This document shows positions 54,483 through 63,437 of a stretch of DNA of 64,000 bases, piece after piece (within the stretch, counting starts at the first letter, position 1; every line of letters begins with the position of its first letter). The translations under genes and the position numbers were made by a program. The notes under the pieces were generated by a model. It did no database searches and was not told the DNA's origin. It was given only the letters and a program-made list of their open reading frames with translations. This DNA is from Amycolatopsis sulphurea. Its GTDB lineage: Bacteria > Actinomycetota > Actinomycetes > Mycobacteriales > Pseudonocardiaceae. The DNA lies in assembly GCF_002564045.1 (NCBI RefSeq), contig NZ_PDJK01000002.1, positions 558,001 to 622,000 on the forward strand, read 5' to 3'.

Positions 54483-55025
54483 GTGGCAGACACCGACACC
54501 GGAGCACCGCCGAGGGTGGTGCTCGTCACCGCGTCCGTGCTCGTGGTCGCGCTGGCCGTCGCGGTCGCCGTCTTCGCGCTGACCCGGCCGGACGCCGAGG
54601 CCGGTCCGGCTCCGGACGGGCCGCTCCCGCTGGTCGCCGTGCCCGCCCCGCAGGCCGCCGAGGCCGGCTGCACCACGCTGGTGGACGCCGCACCGGCCAC
54701 GCTCACCTCCAACGGCAGGCAGCTCGCCCGGCGGCCCCTCGCCGATCCGGCGCCGAAAGCCACCGCCGCCTGGGGCACCGACGATCCGGTGGTCCTGCGC
54801 TGCGGGCTCGAACGGCCCCCCGAGCTGACCCGGACCGCGCAGCTGCGGGTGATCAACGGCGTGCAGTGGCTGGAAGTCACCCAGGACCAGGCGGCCACCT
54901 GGTACGTGGTCGACCGCGAGGTCTACGCCGCGCTCACCGTGCCGGGTTCGGCGGGAACCGGGCCGCTGCAAACGATCTCCGACCTCGTCACGGCGAAACT
55001 GCCGGTCAAGCCCGTGCGGTTCTAG
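54483..55025 (+). CDS. DUF3515 membrane-anchored protein
   Basis: The 180-residue protein has one N-terminal membrane segment (about residues 11-33) and an extracytoplasmic DUF3515 domain with two cysteines (EAGCTTLV, VLRCGLE). Its conserved linkage to ddl and thiL in actinobacteria suggests an envelope role, but the function is unknown. Its last 20 bp overlap the end of the convergent transporter gene. Confidence 0.9.
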   Translation: MADTDTGAPPRVVLVTASVLVVALAVAVAVFALTRPDAEAGPAPDGPLPLVAVPAPQAAEAGCTTLVDAAPATLTSNGRQLARRPLADPAPKATAAWGTDDPVVLRCGLERPPELTRTAQLRVINGVQWLEVTQDQAATWYVVDREVYAALTVPGSAGTGPLQTISDLVTAKLPVKPVRF

Positions 55026-56346
55026 CCGCGATCGTCTCCAGCGATTCGCCGGTGGTGCGCGGGCCGAGCACCAGGACATCCACGATCAGCAGCATCATTG
55101 CGCCCGCGACCACGGCGAACATCGTGCTCGCCCCGGCGGACCGCAGAATCGGCAGCAGCACGAACGGCATCGCCGCGGTGGCCAGCCGGGACAACGCGTA
55201 GGCCGAACCGGCCGCGGTGCCGCGCAGCGAGGTCGGGAACAACTCGCCCTGGTAGGTGTGGAAGGCGTTGGAGAACACGTTGCTGACCGCCGTGTAGCCG
55301 AAGCCGGACACCGCGATCAGCACCCCGGAAGTGGCGTAGCCGAAGGCGAGCCCGAACATCGCCATCCCGGCGGCGCTCCCGGCGATCAGCCATTTGCGCT
55401 CCATCCGCTCGATGATCGGCACGGACAGCGCGGAACCGATCGGGTAGCCGAGGAACGTCAGCGCACTGAAGGTCAGCGACGAGACGAGGTCGAATCCCTT
55501 GGCCGCCAGCACAATCGGCACAAGCGAGCCGAAGCCGTAGTAGCCGAACGACTGCAGCAGCTGAAAGACGTACAGCATCGTGGTCCGGCGTACCCACGGT
55601 GGGCGCAGCAGGGCGGAGGCCCGCACCGGTTCCGGTGCGGGCGGCTCCGGGGCCGGTTCGGGCAACGGCTGGGGCGCGCTTTCCTCCAGCCGGCGCACGA
55701 TTTCGTCGGCCTCGGTCACGCGGCCGCGGGCGGCAAGCCAGCGCGGCGACTCCGGCAGGGTGAACCTCAACGCCCACACGACTGCGGCGCCCAGCGCGCC
55801 GATCACGAACAGCCACCGCCAGCCTTCGACACCCAGCGGCGTGTGGCCGACCAGTGCGCGGGCGAGGAATCCGGCCGCGGGCACGCCGCAGAAGCCGATC
55901 GTGTAGGCCCAAGCCGTTGCCCGGCCACGGGCGCGCGCGGGGAGCAGATCGGCGAGGTAGGCATCGGCGATCGGCAGTTCGGCGCCGATGCCGATGCCCG
56001 CGACGAACCGGCAGGCGACGAGCATCCACACGTCCGTGCTGAACGCGCCGAGCAGCGTGAACACGGAATACAGCCCGAGGGTGAGCAGGAACGCCCGGCG
56101 CCTGCCGAGCCGGTCGGCGAGCCTGCCGAGGAACACCGCGCCCAGGAACGCGCCGACGAACGCCGAGGCGAGCACGTACTTCAGGGTCTCCGCAGTGACG
56201 CCGAACTCCTTGCTCAGCACGGTGCTGATGGTCGCCGCGAGGAAGAGGTCGTAGAGGTCGAAAAAAGTGGCCACGCCTACGACTGCGACGAAGTACCGGT
56301 GCCGGCGGGTGACCGGGAGCCGGTCGAGCCGGGATGCGATCCGCAC
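55006..56346 (-). CDS. MFS transporter, sugar/organic-acid type
   Basis: The 446-residue protein has 12 predicted membrane helices in two halves, with the MFS signatures GRLADRLGRRRAFL after helix 2 and PESPRWLAARGR before the central loop. The loop carries a Pro/Glu-rich insert (PQPLPEPAPEPPAPEP). It resembles metabolite:H+ symporters for aromatic acids or sugars. The GTG at 56344-56346 starts it. The gene separates ddl from DUF3515 and so looks inserted in the conserved block. Confidence 0.9.
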   Translation of the reverse strand: MRIASRLDRLPVTRRHRYFVAVVGVATFFDLYDLFLAATISTVLSKEFGVTAETLKYVLASAFVGAFLGAVFLGRLADRLGRRRAFLLTLGLYSVFTLLGAFSTDVWMLVACRFVAGIGIGAELPIADAYLADLLPARARGRATAWAYTIGFCGVPAAGFLARALVGHTPLGVEGWRWLFVIGALGAAVVWALRFTLPESPRWLAARGRVTEADEIVRRLEESAPQPLPEPAPEPPAPEPVRASALLRPPWVRRTTMLYVFQLLQSFGYYGFGSLVPIVLAAKGFDLVSSLTFSALTFLGYPIGSALSVPIIERMERKWLIAGSAAGMAMFGLAFGYATSGVLIAVSGFGYTAVSNVFSNAFHTYQGELFPTSLRGTAAGSAYALSRLATAAMPFVLLPILRSAGASTMFAVVAGAMMLLIVDVLVLGPRTTGESLETIAARTARA

Positions 56347-56394
56347 GTGCTGCCTCCTGCCCGCGGCGCCGGGCCGGGCCTGACGGTAGAGCGG

Positions 56395-57492
56395 TCAGCG
56401 AAGTCCGGTGCCCCGGGCGAGCGCGGTGTCGACGAGGGTGCTCAGCAGCGTCGGGTAGTCCACGCCGGTGACCGCCCACATCTTCGGGTAGGCGGATTTC
56501 GTGGTGAACCCGGGCATGGTGTTCACCTCGTTGATCACCAGTTCGCCGTCTTCGGTGACGAAGAAGTCGACCCTGGCCAGGCCCTGGCAGTCGAGTGCGC
56601 GGAAGGCGTCGACGGCCATCCCGCGCAGGCGCTCGGTGAGCGCGTCGCCCAGCTTGGCGGGGATGTCCAGCTCGGCGTCTTCGCCGAGGTACTTGGTCTC
56701 GAAGTCGTACCAGGCGTTCTCGCCCTCGGCGAGCACCCGGATCTCCGCGGGCAGCGAGGCCTCGACCCGGCCGTCCGGGAATTCGAGCACCCCGCATTCC
56801 ACCTCGCGCCCGGGCACCGCGGCCTCCACGAGCACCTTCGGGTCGACGCGCCGGGCCAGCTCGATCGCAGCGTCCACATCGGACCAGTCGGTGACCCGGG
56901 AGATGCCCACCGACGACCCGGCCCGAGAAGGCTTCACGAACACCGGCAGGCCGAGGCGCTCCCGATCTTCCGGGGTCACTGTCGACTGTCCGCGACGAAG
57001 CGCGGCGTACGTGCCGACTGGCAGACCTTCGGCGGCAAGGAGCTTCTTGGCGTACTCCTTGTCCATCGCCGCGGCGCTGGCGAATACGCCCGGCCCGACA
57101 TACGGGAGTTCGGCCAGCTCCAGGAGGCCCTGGATGGTGCCGTCCTCGCCGAAGGCGCCGTGCAGCACCGGGAACACGACGTCCACCTCGCCGAGCACCT
57201 CGGTCGCCTTGCCAGCGTCGACCGTACGCAGCTCGCGGCTGGTCGGGTCGCCGGCGAGCACGAGGGAGCGCCCGCTCTCCACGGACGGCAGCTCGCGGCC
57301 CTGGATGCTCAGCTGCGCCGGATCGCCGGTGCCGAGCACCCAGCCACCCTGCGGAGTGATGCCGACCGGCAGCACCTCGAAGCGGTCCGGGTCCAGGTTC
57401 GCGAGCACGCTGCCCGCGGACAGGCACGAGACGGTGTGCTCACTGCTGCGCCCGCCGAACACGACCGCCACCCGGGTTTTATCCGCACTCAT
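56395..57492 (-). CDS. ddl: D-alanine--D-alanine ligase
   Basis: The 365-residue ATP-grasp ligase makes the D-Ala-D-Ala dipeptide for peptidoglycan. The N-terminal [34 protein letters not shown] and [11 protein letters not shown] motifs are complete. The omega loop reads ETKYLGED. The Lys-Tyr pair is characteristic of D-Ala-D-Ala specificity, not the His of VanA-type D-Ala-D-Lac ligases. The ATG at 57490-57492 is used. Confidence 0.96.
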   Translation of the reverse strand: MSADKTRVAVVFGGRSSEHTVSCLSAGSVLANLDPDRFEVLPVGITPQGGWVLGTGDPAQLSIQGRELPSVESGRSLVLAGDPTSRELRTVDAGKATEVLGEVDVVFPVLHGAFGEDGTIQGLLELAELPYVGPGVFASAAAMDKEYAKKLLAAEGLPVGTYAALRRGQSTVTPEDRERLGLPVFVKPSRAGSSVGISRVTDWSDVDAAIELARRVDPKVLVEAAVPGREVECGVLEFPDGRVEASLPAEIRVLAEGENAWYDFETKYLGEDAELDIPAKLGDALTERLRGMAVDAFRALDCQGLARVDFFVTEDGELVINEVNTMPGFTTKSAYPKMWAVTGVDYPTLLSTLVDTALARGTGLR

Positions 57493-57572
57493 AGCCGGTC
57501 ACGGTACTCGGCGATCTCCGCGACCCCGCGCCGGACCGGGGTGGGACGGCCGCCCGAGCGGCGAGTGACCGG

Positions 57573-58943
57573 TCAGCTCAGCAGCTGCACCAGCCTTGGC
57601 AACGCGGCGATCAGAGCTTCTCTCGAACAGCCCCCGTAGCCCAAGGCGATGCCGTACGCGGTGGGCGTGCCGGCGAAGTGGCGGGACAGGCCGTCGAGGC
57701 GGATGGCGTGGCGTTCGGCGGCGGCGATGCGCCGAGCCTCGTCTTCGGGGCTTTCCGTGGGCACGACAAGGTGCGCGCCGGCGTCGTCGCCGAGGACCGG
57801 GACGGCCGCCGCAGATAGCGCTTCGGCCAGCAGGGTTCGGCGTACGGCCAGTTCTCGGCGAAGCCGACGCAGGTGCCGGCCGAGGTCGCCGGCCCTCGCT
57901 AGTTCGACAAGCACGCGTTGCCCGGCCGGGGATGGACGGGTGCCGGTCAGATCGCGGTAGGCGAGTATGGACTCCGCTACTCCTGCGGGCGCCACGAGCC
58001 AGCCGGCGCCAAGCGTCGGGGTGAGGATCTTGCTCGTCGTGCCGAGATGCACTACGACGTCCGGGGCGAGCGCAGCCAGCAGCGGCAGCGGAGCGACGTC
58101 GAAACGCAGCTCGCCGTCGTAGTCGTCCTCGATCACCAGCATGTTCTCGGCACGGGCACGTTCGACAAGCTGTACGCGGCGTGCCGCGCTCATCCGGCTG
58201 CCCATTGGGTACTGGTGCGCAGGTGAGCAGTACACCGCGCGCGCACCTGCTGGGATGGCGTCGGGGCGCATGCCTTCTTCGTCGACCGGAACACCCACTA
58301 CGGTCAGCCCGGCTTGACGGAATGCCTGTACGGCGCGTTGGTACCCCGGCTCCTCGACAGCGACCACTGAGCCACGACGTACCACTGCGGCGGCCAGTTC
58401 GACCACAGCCGAAGTGGTGCCTCCTGTCGCCAGCACCGAGCCTGCCGCCAGCCCACGGTGTCGCAACAAGTGCTCGTACACGATCGCGCGGTACTCGGGG
58501 AGCCCGGCGCGGTGCGCGCGTGTCAGCGGTTCCGGGTCGGCTGCCGCGCGCCATGCACGTCGCCACGCGGCGCGGTCTACCCCAGCCGCCCACGGCGCGC
58601 CCGGTGTGAGGTCGAGTATTGGTGCCGCGTCTGCTTCGGCGACGAGTGAATCCGGCGGTACGACCGAAGCCGCGGCACGCGTCGGCGGAGTAGTGACGTA
58701 GGTACCGGAGCCGTGGCGGCCCGCGATCCACCCTTCGGCGTGCAACTGCTCGTACGCGGCCGACGTGACGGTGCGCGAGACGCCGAGTCGCTCGGCCAGC
58801 GCGCGGGTGGACGGGAGCCGATCACCGCCTCGGAGATGCCCACCGGCGGCGGCCTCGCGCAACGCGTCAGCCAGCTGTACAGCGAGTGGTGTGCCCGACG
58901 TCCGGTTCAGGCTGACGGGCAACGCAGTGTCGGCGTACGACAC
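57573..58943 (-). CDS. MocR/PdxR-family regulator (GntR helix-turn-helix fused to an aminotransferase domain)
   Basis: The 456-residue protein joins an N-terminal GntR winged helix (GDRLPSTRALAERLGVSRTVTSAAYEQL) to a fold-type I aminotransferase-like domain. The PLP lysine is in HLGTTSKILTPTLGAGW. VIEDDYDGELRFD and CSPAHQYPMGSRMS are typical. Regulators of this class sense PLP or an amino compound. GGAGG lies six bases before the GTG at 58941-58943; the longer frame to 59012 is not needed. It may regulate the neighbouring transporter, but no operator is evident. Confidence 0.92.
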   Translation of the reverse strand: MSYADTALPVSLNRTSGTPLAVQLADALREAAAGGHLRGGDRLPSTRALAERLGVSRTVTSAAYEQLHAEGWIAGRHGSGTYVTTPPTRAAASVVPPDSLVAEADAAPILDLTPGAPWAAGVDRAAWRRAWRAAADPEPLTRAHRAGLPEYRAIVYEHLLRHRGLAAGSVLATGGTTSAVVELAAAVVRRGSVVAVEEPGYQRAVQAFRQAGLTVVGVPVDEEGMRPDAIPAGARAVYCSPAHQYPMGSRMSAARRVQLVERARAENMLVIEDDYDGELRFDVAPLPLLAALAPDVVVHLGTTSKILTPTLGAGWLVAPAGVAESILAYRDLTGTRPSPAGQRVLVELARAGDLGRHLRRLRRELAVRRTLLAEALSAAAVPVLGDDAGAHLVVPTESPEDEARRIAAAERHAIRLDGLSRHFAGTPTAYGIALGYGGCSREALIAALPRLVQLLS

Positions 58944-59041
58944 GGCTGACCTCCGTTCGAACTCCAAGTAGCCTTCTCGAGTGTAGAAGAAGTGGACGTT
59001 CAACAAGGCCACTTGGGTGCCAGACCACGTGCGCGGCCGCG

Positions 59042-59585
59042 TCAGCGAGGCAATCGCGCTATGGATGTCGTACGGCCCGGTCGGCTTTCCACGCTGACCG
59101 TGCCGCCGTGTTCCACCACTAGCGACTGCACGACGGACAACCCGAGTCCTGTTCCACCGGCTGCCCGCGTACGAGAGTTGTCGACCCGGTAGAAGCGGTC
59201 AAAGATCCGCTTTTGGTCTTCGACCGTGATTCCCGGGCCGGAGTCGGTGATCTGCACGACGGCTGTACTGCCTTCGACGGACAGCGACAGCTCCACTGCA
59301 GTGCCCTCTGGGGTGTGTGCGGCCGCATTGGCCAGCGTCGGCGGCGGGTTCGGTCAGGTCCATGCGCTCCGGACGCACGGGTTGTTCCGCGTCGTGTGAA
59401 TCGAGGCGCGCGAGCAGCAGGAGGTCGTCAACGAGCGTGCTCATTCGTGCTGTCTCGGCGCGGATTCTCGACAAATGTGCTTCGCGTTCCTCCGGCTCGT
59501 TGGCGGCGCGTACTGGAAAAGATCGGCGTAGCCGCGAATCGACGTCAACGGTGTACAGCCGCACGCGCGCGTTGCGGCTCCACAC
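59042..59585 (-). pseudogene. Sensor histidine kinase remnant with deletions and a frameshift
   Basis: One frame (to about 59340) carries the second HisKA helix, EAHLSRIRAETARMSTLVDDL and LLARLDS. A different frame carries ANAAAHTPEGT, then DSGPGITVEDQKRIFDRFYR and GTGLGLSVVQSLV from the ATPase domain. The sensor region, the phosphorylated H-box (SHELRTP) and the stretch between DLTEP and the N-box are gone. At least two deletions and one frameshift are needed to explain this. Confidence 0.8.
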
Positions 59586-59964
59586 CCGACGTACGCCGGA
59601 GTACTGCGCGAAGCCGTGCCATCAGCTCCTCCACCGAGAACGGCTTCACGAGACAGTCGTCGCCACCGCGCGTAAGCCCGGCCACACGGTCGGCCGTCGC
59701 GTCCTTCGCGGTGAGGAAGACCACTGGCACCGGGCCGCTCTGCTCACGCAGCTTGTCGAGCACCGTAAAGCCGTCGAAATCGGGCAACATCAAGTCCAGC
59801 ACGACGATGTCGGGCTGGAAATCGGCGGCGCGTGTGAGCGCTTCGGCGCCCGAGCCGGCGGTCACGGCTTGCCAGCCTTCGTACCGCGCGACCGTCGCAA
59901 CCAGGTCGGCGACATGCGGCTCGTCGTCGACGACGAGCAACCGCACCGTATTCGAGTCTCGCAC
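59545..59964 (-). pseudogene. Response regulator lacking its DNA-binding domain
   Basis: The 139-residue frame is a complete receiver domain: acidic pocket VVDDEP, phosphorylation site VVLDLMLPDFDG, and the conserved Thr and Lys in FLTAKD and LVKPFSVEEL. After VLRRT, where an OmpR-type winged helix should start, it runs into about 14 unrelated residues and stops inside the kinase remnant. GGAGG precedes the GTG at 59962-59964, so it may still be expressed as a stand-alone receiver. Confidence 0.8.
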
Positions 59965-60076
59965 CCCACCATCCTCCGTGACGCGCGCGCGAACGCGCGA
60001 CCCGAATCAGAGGCAGACAGGCAGTCGACAGGTTGCACCCAGACCAGACACAGGTTCCGCGGCGACGCTGAACATC

Positions 60077-61444
60077 GTGAACCCGAACGTGACTACCTTG
60101 CCCCGGCACAGTGCGCCGCCCAGACCGGCGGTGGCACCACGGGTTGCCGCGAAGATCTGGCTGTCGGTGTTCCTCGCGGCCAACGTGCTGCTGGTCACCG
60201 TGTTCTTTTTCGTCGGTGGGCTCTCCGATCGGCCACTGATCAGCATCGGCCGGCTGGCCGGGCTGTACGCCGCGCAGGCCATGGCCTTTCAACTGCTGCT
60301 TGTCGCGCGACTGCCGTGGCTGGATCGTCGACTCGGTATGGACCGCCTGACGTCACTACACCGCTGGACGGGCTTCAGTCTTCTCTGGCTGCTCGGCGCG
60401 CACGTTGTCTTCATCGTCTTCGGCTACGCCGGGTTGGAAGGCACCAATGCCGCCAGCGAACTCGTGTCCCTGGCGACCGCCCTCGAAGGGATCCTGCGTG
60501 CGATCGTGGCTTTCGTCTTGATCCTCGTAGTCGGTGCGGTCTCCGTGCGCTTCGCGCGCCGCCGAATGGCGTACGAGACGTGGCATTTCGTGCACCTGTA
60601 CACGTACGCAGCCATGGTCCTCGCCTTCACGCACCAGATCGCTGTCGGACAGTCCTTCACGAGTTCTCCGGTGGCGCGCGGGTACTGGTGGACGCTGTGG
60701 ATCGGAGCTGGCGTCGCAGTGCTTGCGGGACGATTCGTGCTGCCGTTGTGGCGCAACGTGCGACACCGCCTGCGTGTCGTCGCGGTAGTGCCGGAATCCG
60801 CGAACACCGTGTCCGTGTACCTGACCGGTCGCGATCTGGACCAGCTTCCCGCGAGGGCCGGACAGTTCTTTCTGTGGCGTTTCCTGACCCGGGACCGCTG
60901 GTGGCAGGCGAATCCGTTCTCCCTGTCCGCTGCACCTGACGGCCGCGCGCTGCGGCTCACTGCGAAGGCCGTCGGCGAGTCGAGCGCGAAGCTGCGTTCA
61001 CTGCCTGTCGGCACGCGAGTGTTCGCCGAAGGTCCGTACGGCGCGTTCACGACGATTCACCAGCAGCAACCCAACGCGTTGCTGATCGCGGGCGGTGTCG
61101 GCATCACCCCGATCCGCGCGCTGCTGGAAGACGTTGCCGGGCACGTGGTGGTTCTCTACCGCACGCACCGACGCGAAGACGCTGTGCTACTTCCGGAGCT
61201 ACTGAACCTCGCGAAGGCACGCGGTGGCGTCGTACACCTCCTCGTCGGCCCGAAGGAGCAGTCAGGCCCGTACGGGCCACAGCTCGGCCCAGAAAGCCTG
61301 TACGCCCTCGTACCCGACATCGCCGAGCGCGACGTATTCGTCTGCGGTCCGGCAGGGATGACGTCCGCTGTCCTGCGAAGCGTGCGGCAGTTGGGTGTCC
61401 CAGCTGCACAGGTGCATGCCGAACGATTCAGCCTGGCTGAGTGA
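60077..61444 (+). CDS. Ferric-reductase-like transmembrane flavoprotein with ferredoxin-reductase module
   Basis: The protein of about 455 residues has six membrane helices of the ferric reductase-like domain. Candidate haem-ligating histidines are in LHRWTGFSLLWLLGAHVVF and WHFVHLYTYAAM...HQIAV. A cytoplasmic FAD/NAD(P)H reductase module follows (WWQANPFSLSA, IAGGVGITPIRAL, VFVCGPAGM). It would move electrons from NAD(P)H across the membrane. I take the GTG at 60077; the upstream open frame is not coding. Ten bases separate it from the FMN-binding protein gene, its likely acceptor. Confidence 0.9.
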   Translation: MNPNVTTLPRHSAPPRPAVAPRVAAKIWLSVFLAANVLLVTVFFFVGGLSDRPLISIGRLAGLYAAQAMAFQLLLVARLPWLDRRLGMDRLTSLHRWTGFSLLWLLGAHVVFIVFGYAGLEGTNAASELVSLATALEGILRAIVAFVLILVVGAVSVRFARRRMAYETWHFVHLYTYAAMVLAFTHQIAVGQSFTSSPVARGYWWTLWIGAGVAVLAGRFVLPLWRNVRHRLRVVAVVPESANTVSVYLTGRDLDQLPARAGQFFLWRFLTRDRWWQANPFSLSAAPDGRALRLTAKAVGESSAKLRSLPVGTRVFAEGPYGAFTTIHQQQPNALLIAGGVGITPIRALLEDVAGHVVVLYRTHRREDAVLLPELLNLAKARGGVVHLLVGPKEQSGPYGPQLGPESLYALVPDIAERDVFVCGPAGMTSAVLRSVRQLGVPAAQVHAERFSLAE

Positions 61445-61453
61445 GGGGTCGAC

Positions 61454-61855
61454 ATGAAAAGGACAATTCTCGCGGTCGCCTTGTCGATTGCCGGGTTCGT
61501 CGCCGTATGGCGCTTCGAACCCTCAGCGGCCGCCGTTGCCACCTCAACGCCGACAGTGCAGACGGCACCGTCCACTTCAACCGGCTCCAGCACCACCGTG
61601 ACCACACAAGGCACCGCGGAGTCGACCGAGTTCGGCACGGTGCAAGTACGAGTCACCTTCACCGGAAGCCAGATCACCGACGTCGCGCTCGTACAGGAAC
61701 CACAGAGCGGCCGAGGCATCGACGCTCTCCCACAGCTACGGGAAGAAGCCCTGAAAGCGCAGAGCGCGAACATCGACACGGTCTCCGGAGCCACCATGAC
61801 CAGCGAGGCGTACATCACCTCGCTGCAAGCCGCCATCGACGCGAAAGGCGCCTGA
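61454..61855 (+). CDS. FMN-binding domain protein, covalently flavinylated
   Basis: The 133-residue protein has an N-terminal signal or anchor segment (residues 1-27), a Ser/Thr linker and an FMN_bind domain. The flavinylation motif DTVSGATMTSEAY is intact, with Thr114 of SGAT the predicted FMN-phosphothreonine, as in NqrC/RnfG. It would face the outside and accept electrons from the upstream membrane reductase. The ApbE gene that attaches the flavin starts inside its stop codon (TGATG). Confidence 0.92.
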   Translation: MKRTILAVALSIAGFVAVWRFEPSAAAVATSTPTVQTAPSTSTGSSTTVTTQGTAESTEFGTVQVRVTFTGSQITDVALVQEPQSGRGIDALPQLREEALKAQSANIDTVSGATMTSEAYITSLQAAIDAKGA

Positions 61856-62592
61856 TGCTCCGACATGTGGAGTACGTGATGGGCCTACCCGTTTCGCTCG
61901 ACCTGCGCGACAAAGCGGACCTCACCTCGGCTGCCGCCGAAGCGTTCGCCTGGCTGCACGAAGTGGACAACCGGTTCAGCCCGTTCAAGGCCGACAGCGA
62001 AGTGAGCCGCTACGGGCGAGGACAGCTCTCCCCCGCCGGCCTGAGCGAAGAACTCGACGAAGTGCTGTCGTTGTGCGCGTACTACGAAGACCTCTCCGGC
62101 GGCGCCTTCACCGCACGGATACCCGGCCACGACCTGGATCCGTGTGCAGTCGTCAAAGGCTGGGCCGTACAACGCGCAGCCGACCGGCTGCACGCCGCGG
62201 GCGCGCGTCGGTTCTGTCTCAACGCCGGCGGCGACGTCGTCACGTCCGGAGAGCCCGAGCCCGGACGACCGTGGCGCGTCGGCATCCGGCACCCCGAACA
62301 GCCCCAAGAGGTCTGCGCGGTACTGGCTTCACAGGATGGAGCAGTCGCCACGTCGGCCGCGTACGAACGCGGGGCGCACATACTCGACGGCCGCACCGGA
62401 CAACCCGCCACAGGTCTGTCGAGCGTGACTGTGGTCGCCAAAGACCTCACCCACGCCGACGCCCTCGCCACTGCCACCTTCGCGCTCGGTACGGACGGCA
62501 TCGCTTGGGCCGCCGAGCAACCCGGCATCGAGGTGCTGATCATCGACGAGAACCGGCGCGTGCACCGCTCCCCCGGGCTCACCCAGGCCTGA
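61855..62592 (+). CDS. apbE: FAD:protein FMN transferase
   Basis: The 245-residue ApbE-family enzyme transfers FMN from FAD to a threonine. Family elements include an N-terminal MGLPVSLDL, the FSPFKADSEVSRY helix, DLDPCAVVKGWAVQ, the NAGGDV motif and the C-terminal ATSAAYERGAHILDGRTG...HADALATATFALG. There is no signal peptide, so it acts in the cytoplasm or is a short actinobacterial form. Coupling with the FMN-binding protein makes the client clear. Confidence 0.94.
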   Translation: MLRHVEYVMGLPVSLDLRDKADLTSAAAEAFAWLHEVDNRFSPFKADSEVSRYGRGQLSPAGLSEELDEVLSLCAYYEDLSGGAFTARIPGHDLDPCAVVKGWAVQRAADRLHAAGARRFCLNAGGDVVTSGEPEPGRPWRVGIRHPEQPQEVCAVLASQDGAVATSAAYERGAHILDGRTGQPATGLSSVTVVAKDLTHADALATATFALGTDGIAWAAEQPGIEVLIIDENRRVHRSPGLTQA

Positions 62593-62655
62593 AACTCGCT
62601 CGCGCGCAGCACCGCGACCGGGCAGACTCCGGAGGAACGACCCGGGGGGAGCCCG

Positions 62656-63036
62656 ATGACCGCCGTAGTGCAAAACATCTCCGTCGACTGCGCAGATCCG
62701 TGGCAGCTCGCGCAGTTCTGGACCGCCGTCACCGGCCGCCCGGTCGGCTCCGACGACCGTCCCGGCGACCCCGAGATCGGGATCGAGCTGGACTCCGGCG
62801 TGCTCCTGCTGTTTCTCGCGGTGCCGGAACCCAAGGCCGGCAAGAACCGCCTCCACCTGTGCCTGCGGCCGGACCGACCACGCGACGAGGAGGTCGAGCA
62901 CCTGCTCGCCCTCGGCGCGACCCTGCACTCCGACCACCGCCGCCCCGACGGCACCGGCTGGGCGGTCCTCCAGGACCCGGAAGGCAACGAATTCTGCGTG
63001 CTCCGCAGCGCCGAAGAGAAACAGGCGACGGGGTGA
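62656..63036 (+). CDS. VOC-superfamily (glyoxalase-like) protein
   Basis: The 126-residue protein is a glyoxalase-like domain of the kind starting VQNISVDCADPWQLAQFW and ending DPEGNEFCVLRS. The paired beta-alpha-beta-beta-beta units are visible. The GGGGGGAG site precedes the ATG at 62656. Such proteins are diverse, with roles in lyase, resistance and detoxification. No metal-binding set can be assigned with confidence. Confidence 0.88.
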   Translation: MTAVVQNISVDCADPWQLAQFWTAVTGRPVGSDDRPGDPEIGIELDSGVLLLFLAVPEPKAGKNRLHLCLRPDRPRDEEVEHLLALGATLHSDHRRPDGTGWAVLQDPEGNEFCVLRSAEEKQATG

Positions 63037-63086
63037 CCGACTCGTTCGCGGTCAACCGGGCCAACTGGGACGAGCGTGCGCCGATC
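63033..63086 (+). pseudogene. N-terminal remnant of a SAM-dependent methyltransferase
   Basis: A GTG overlaps the VOC stop (GTGA) and begins TDSFAVNRANWDERAPI, the usual first residues of a class I methyltransferase (FAVNRAxWDERxxIH). The similarity stops after about 18 codons and the frame runs on into unrelated, repeat-containing DNA. The body of the gene has been lost. Confidence 0.6.
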
Positions 63087-63330
63087 GGGCTGGCTGTGCC
63101 CGCGGAAATCGCGAGCGCTGCTGCAGTTCCTGCTCGCCGCTGGGGTACCGCGCGCGGAGATCGAACAGCAGTTCCGGCTCCGCGGCGATCTCGATCGCTG
63201 ACGCCCATTCGGAGCTGTGGCGCGCTTCGTCGTCGGCGAACATCACTCCATCCGCCCACCGGTGAACGTACTCGCGCGCCCGGCTCCGGGACCGCGAGCG
63301 GAGCACATTCGACGACCGGTCACTGGCCAC
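63087..63330. other. Degraded stretch, no intact gene
   Basis: The minus strand here encodes a fragment with protein-like character (HRWADGVMFADDEARH, IEIAAEPELLFDLRARY). It has no proper start and is fused to repeat DNA. I cannot name its family; it looks like another gene remnant, in the opposite orientation to the methyltransferase stub. Confidence 0.4.
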
Positions 63331-63437
63331 GGTGTCGGCAAAGTCGGTGTGAGGGGCCTGCGCAGACGGCGGAGGTCCGTGAAGGTCCGTGAAGGGGCCC
63401 TTCACGGACTCTGAGTCTGTGAAGGGCCCCTTCACAG
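63331..63437. repeat. Composite palindromic repeat element, copy 3
   Basis: The spacer GGCAAAGTCGGTGTGAGGGG and GGCGGAGGTCC precedes palindromes at 63389-63405 and 63419-63435, the latter with extended arms TCTGTGAAGGG/CCCTTCACAGA. The order and spacer match the element at 8.0 kb. Confidence 0.8.

Noticed and set aside
56395..57492. D-Ala-D-Lac ligase linked to glycopeptide self-resistance
   Set aside because: The omega loop has Lys-Tyr, typical of D-Ala-D-Ala ligases, and no vanH or vanX genes are nearby.
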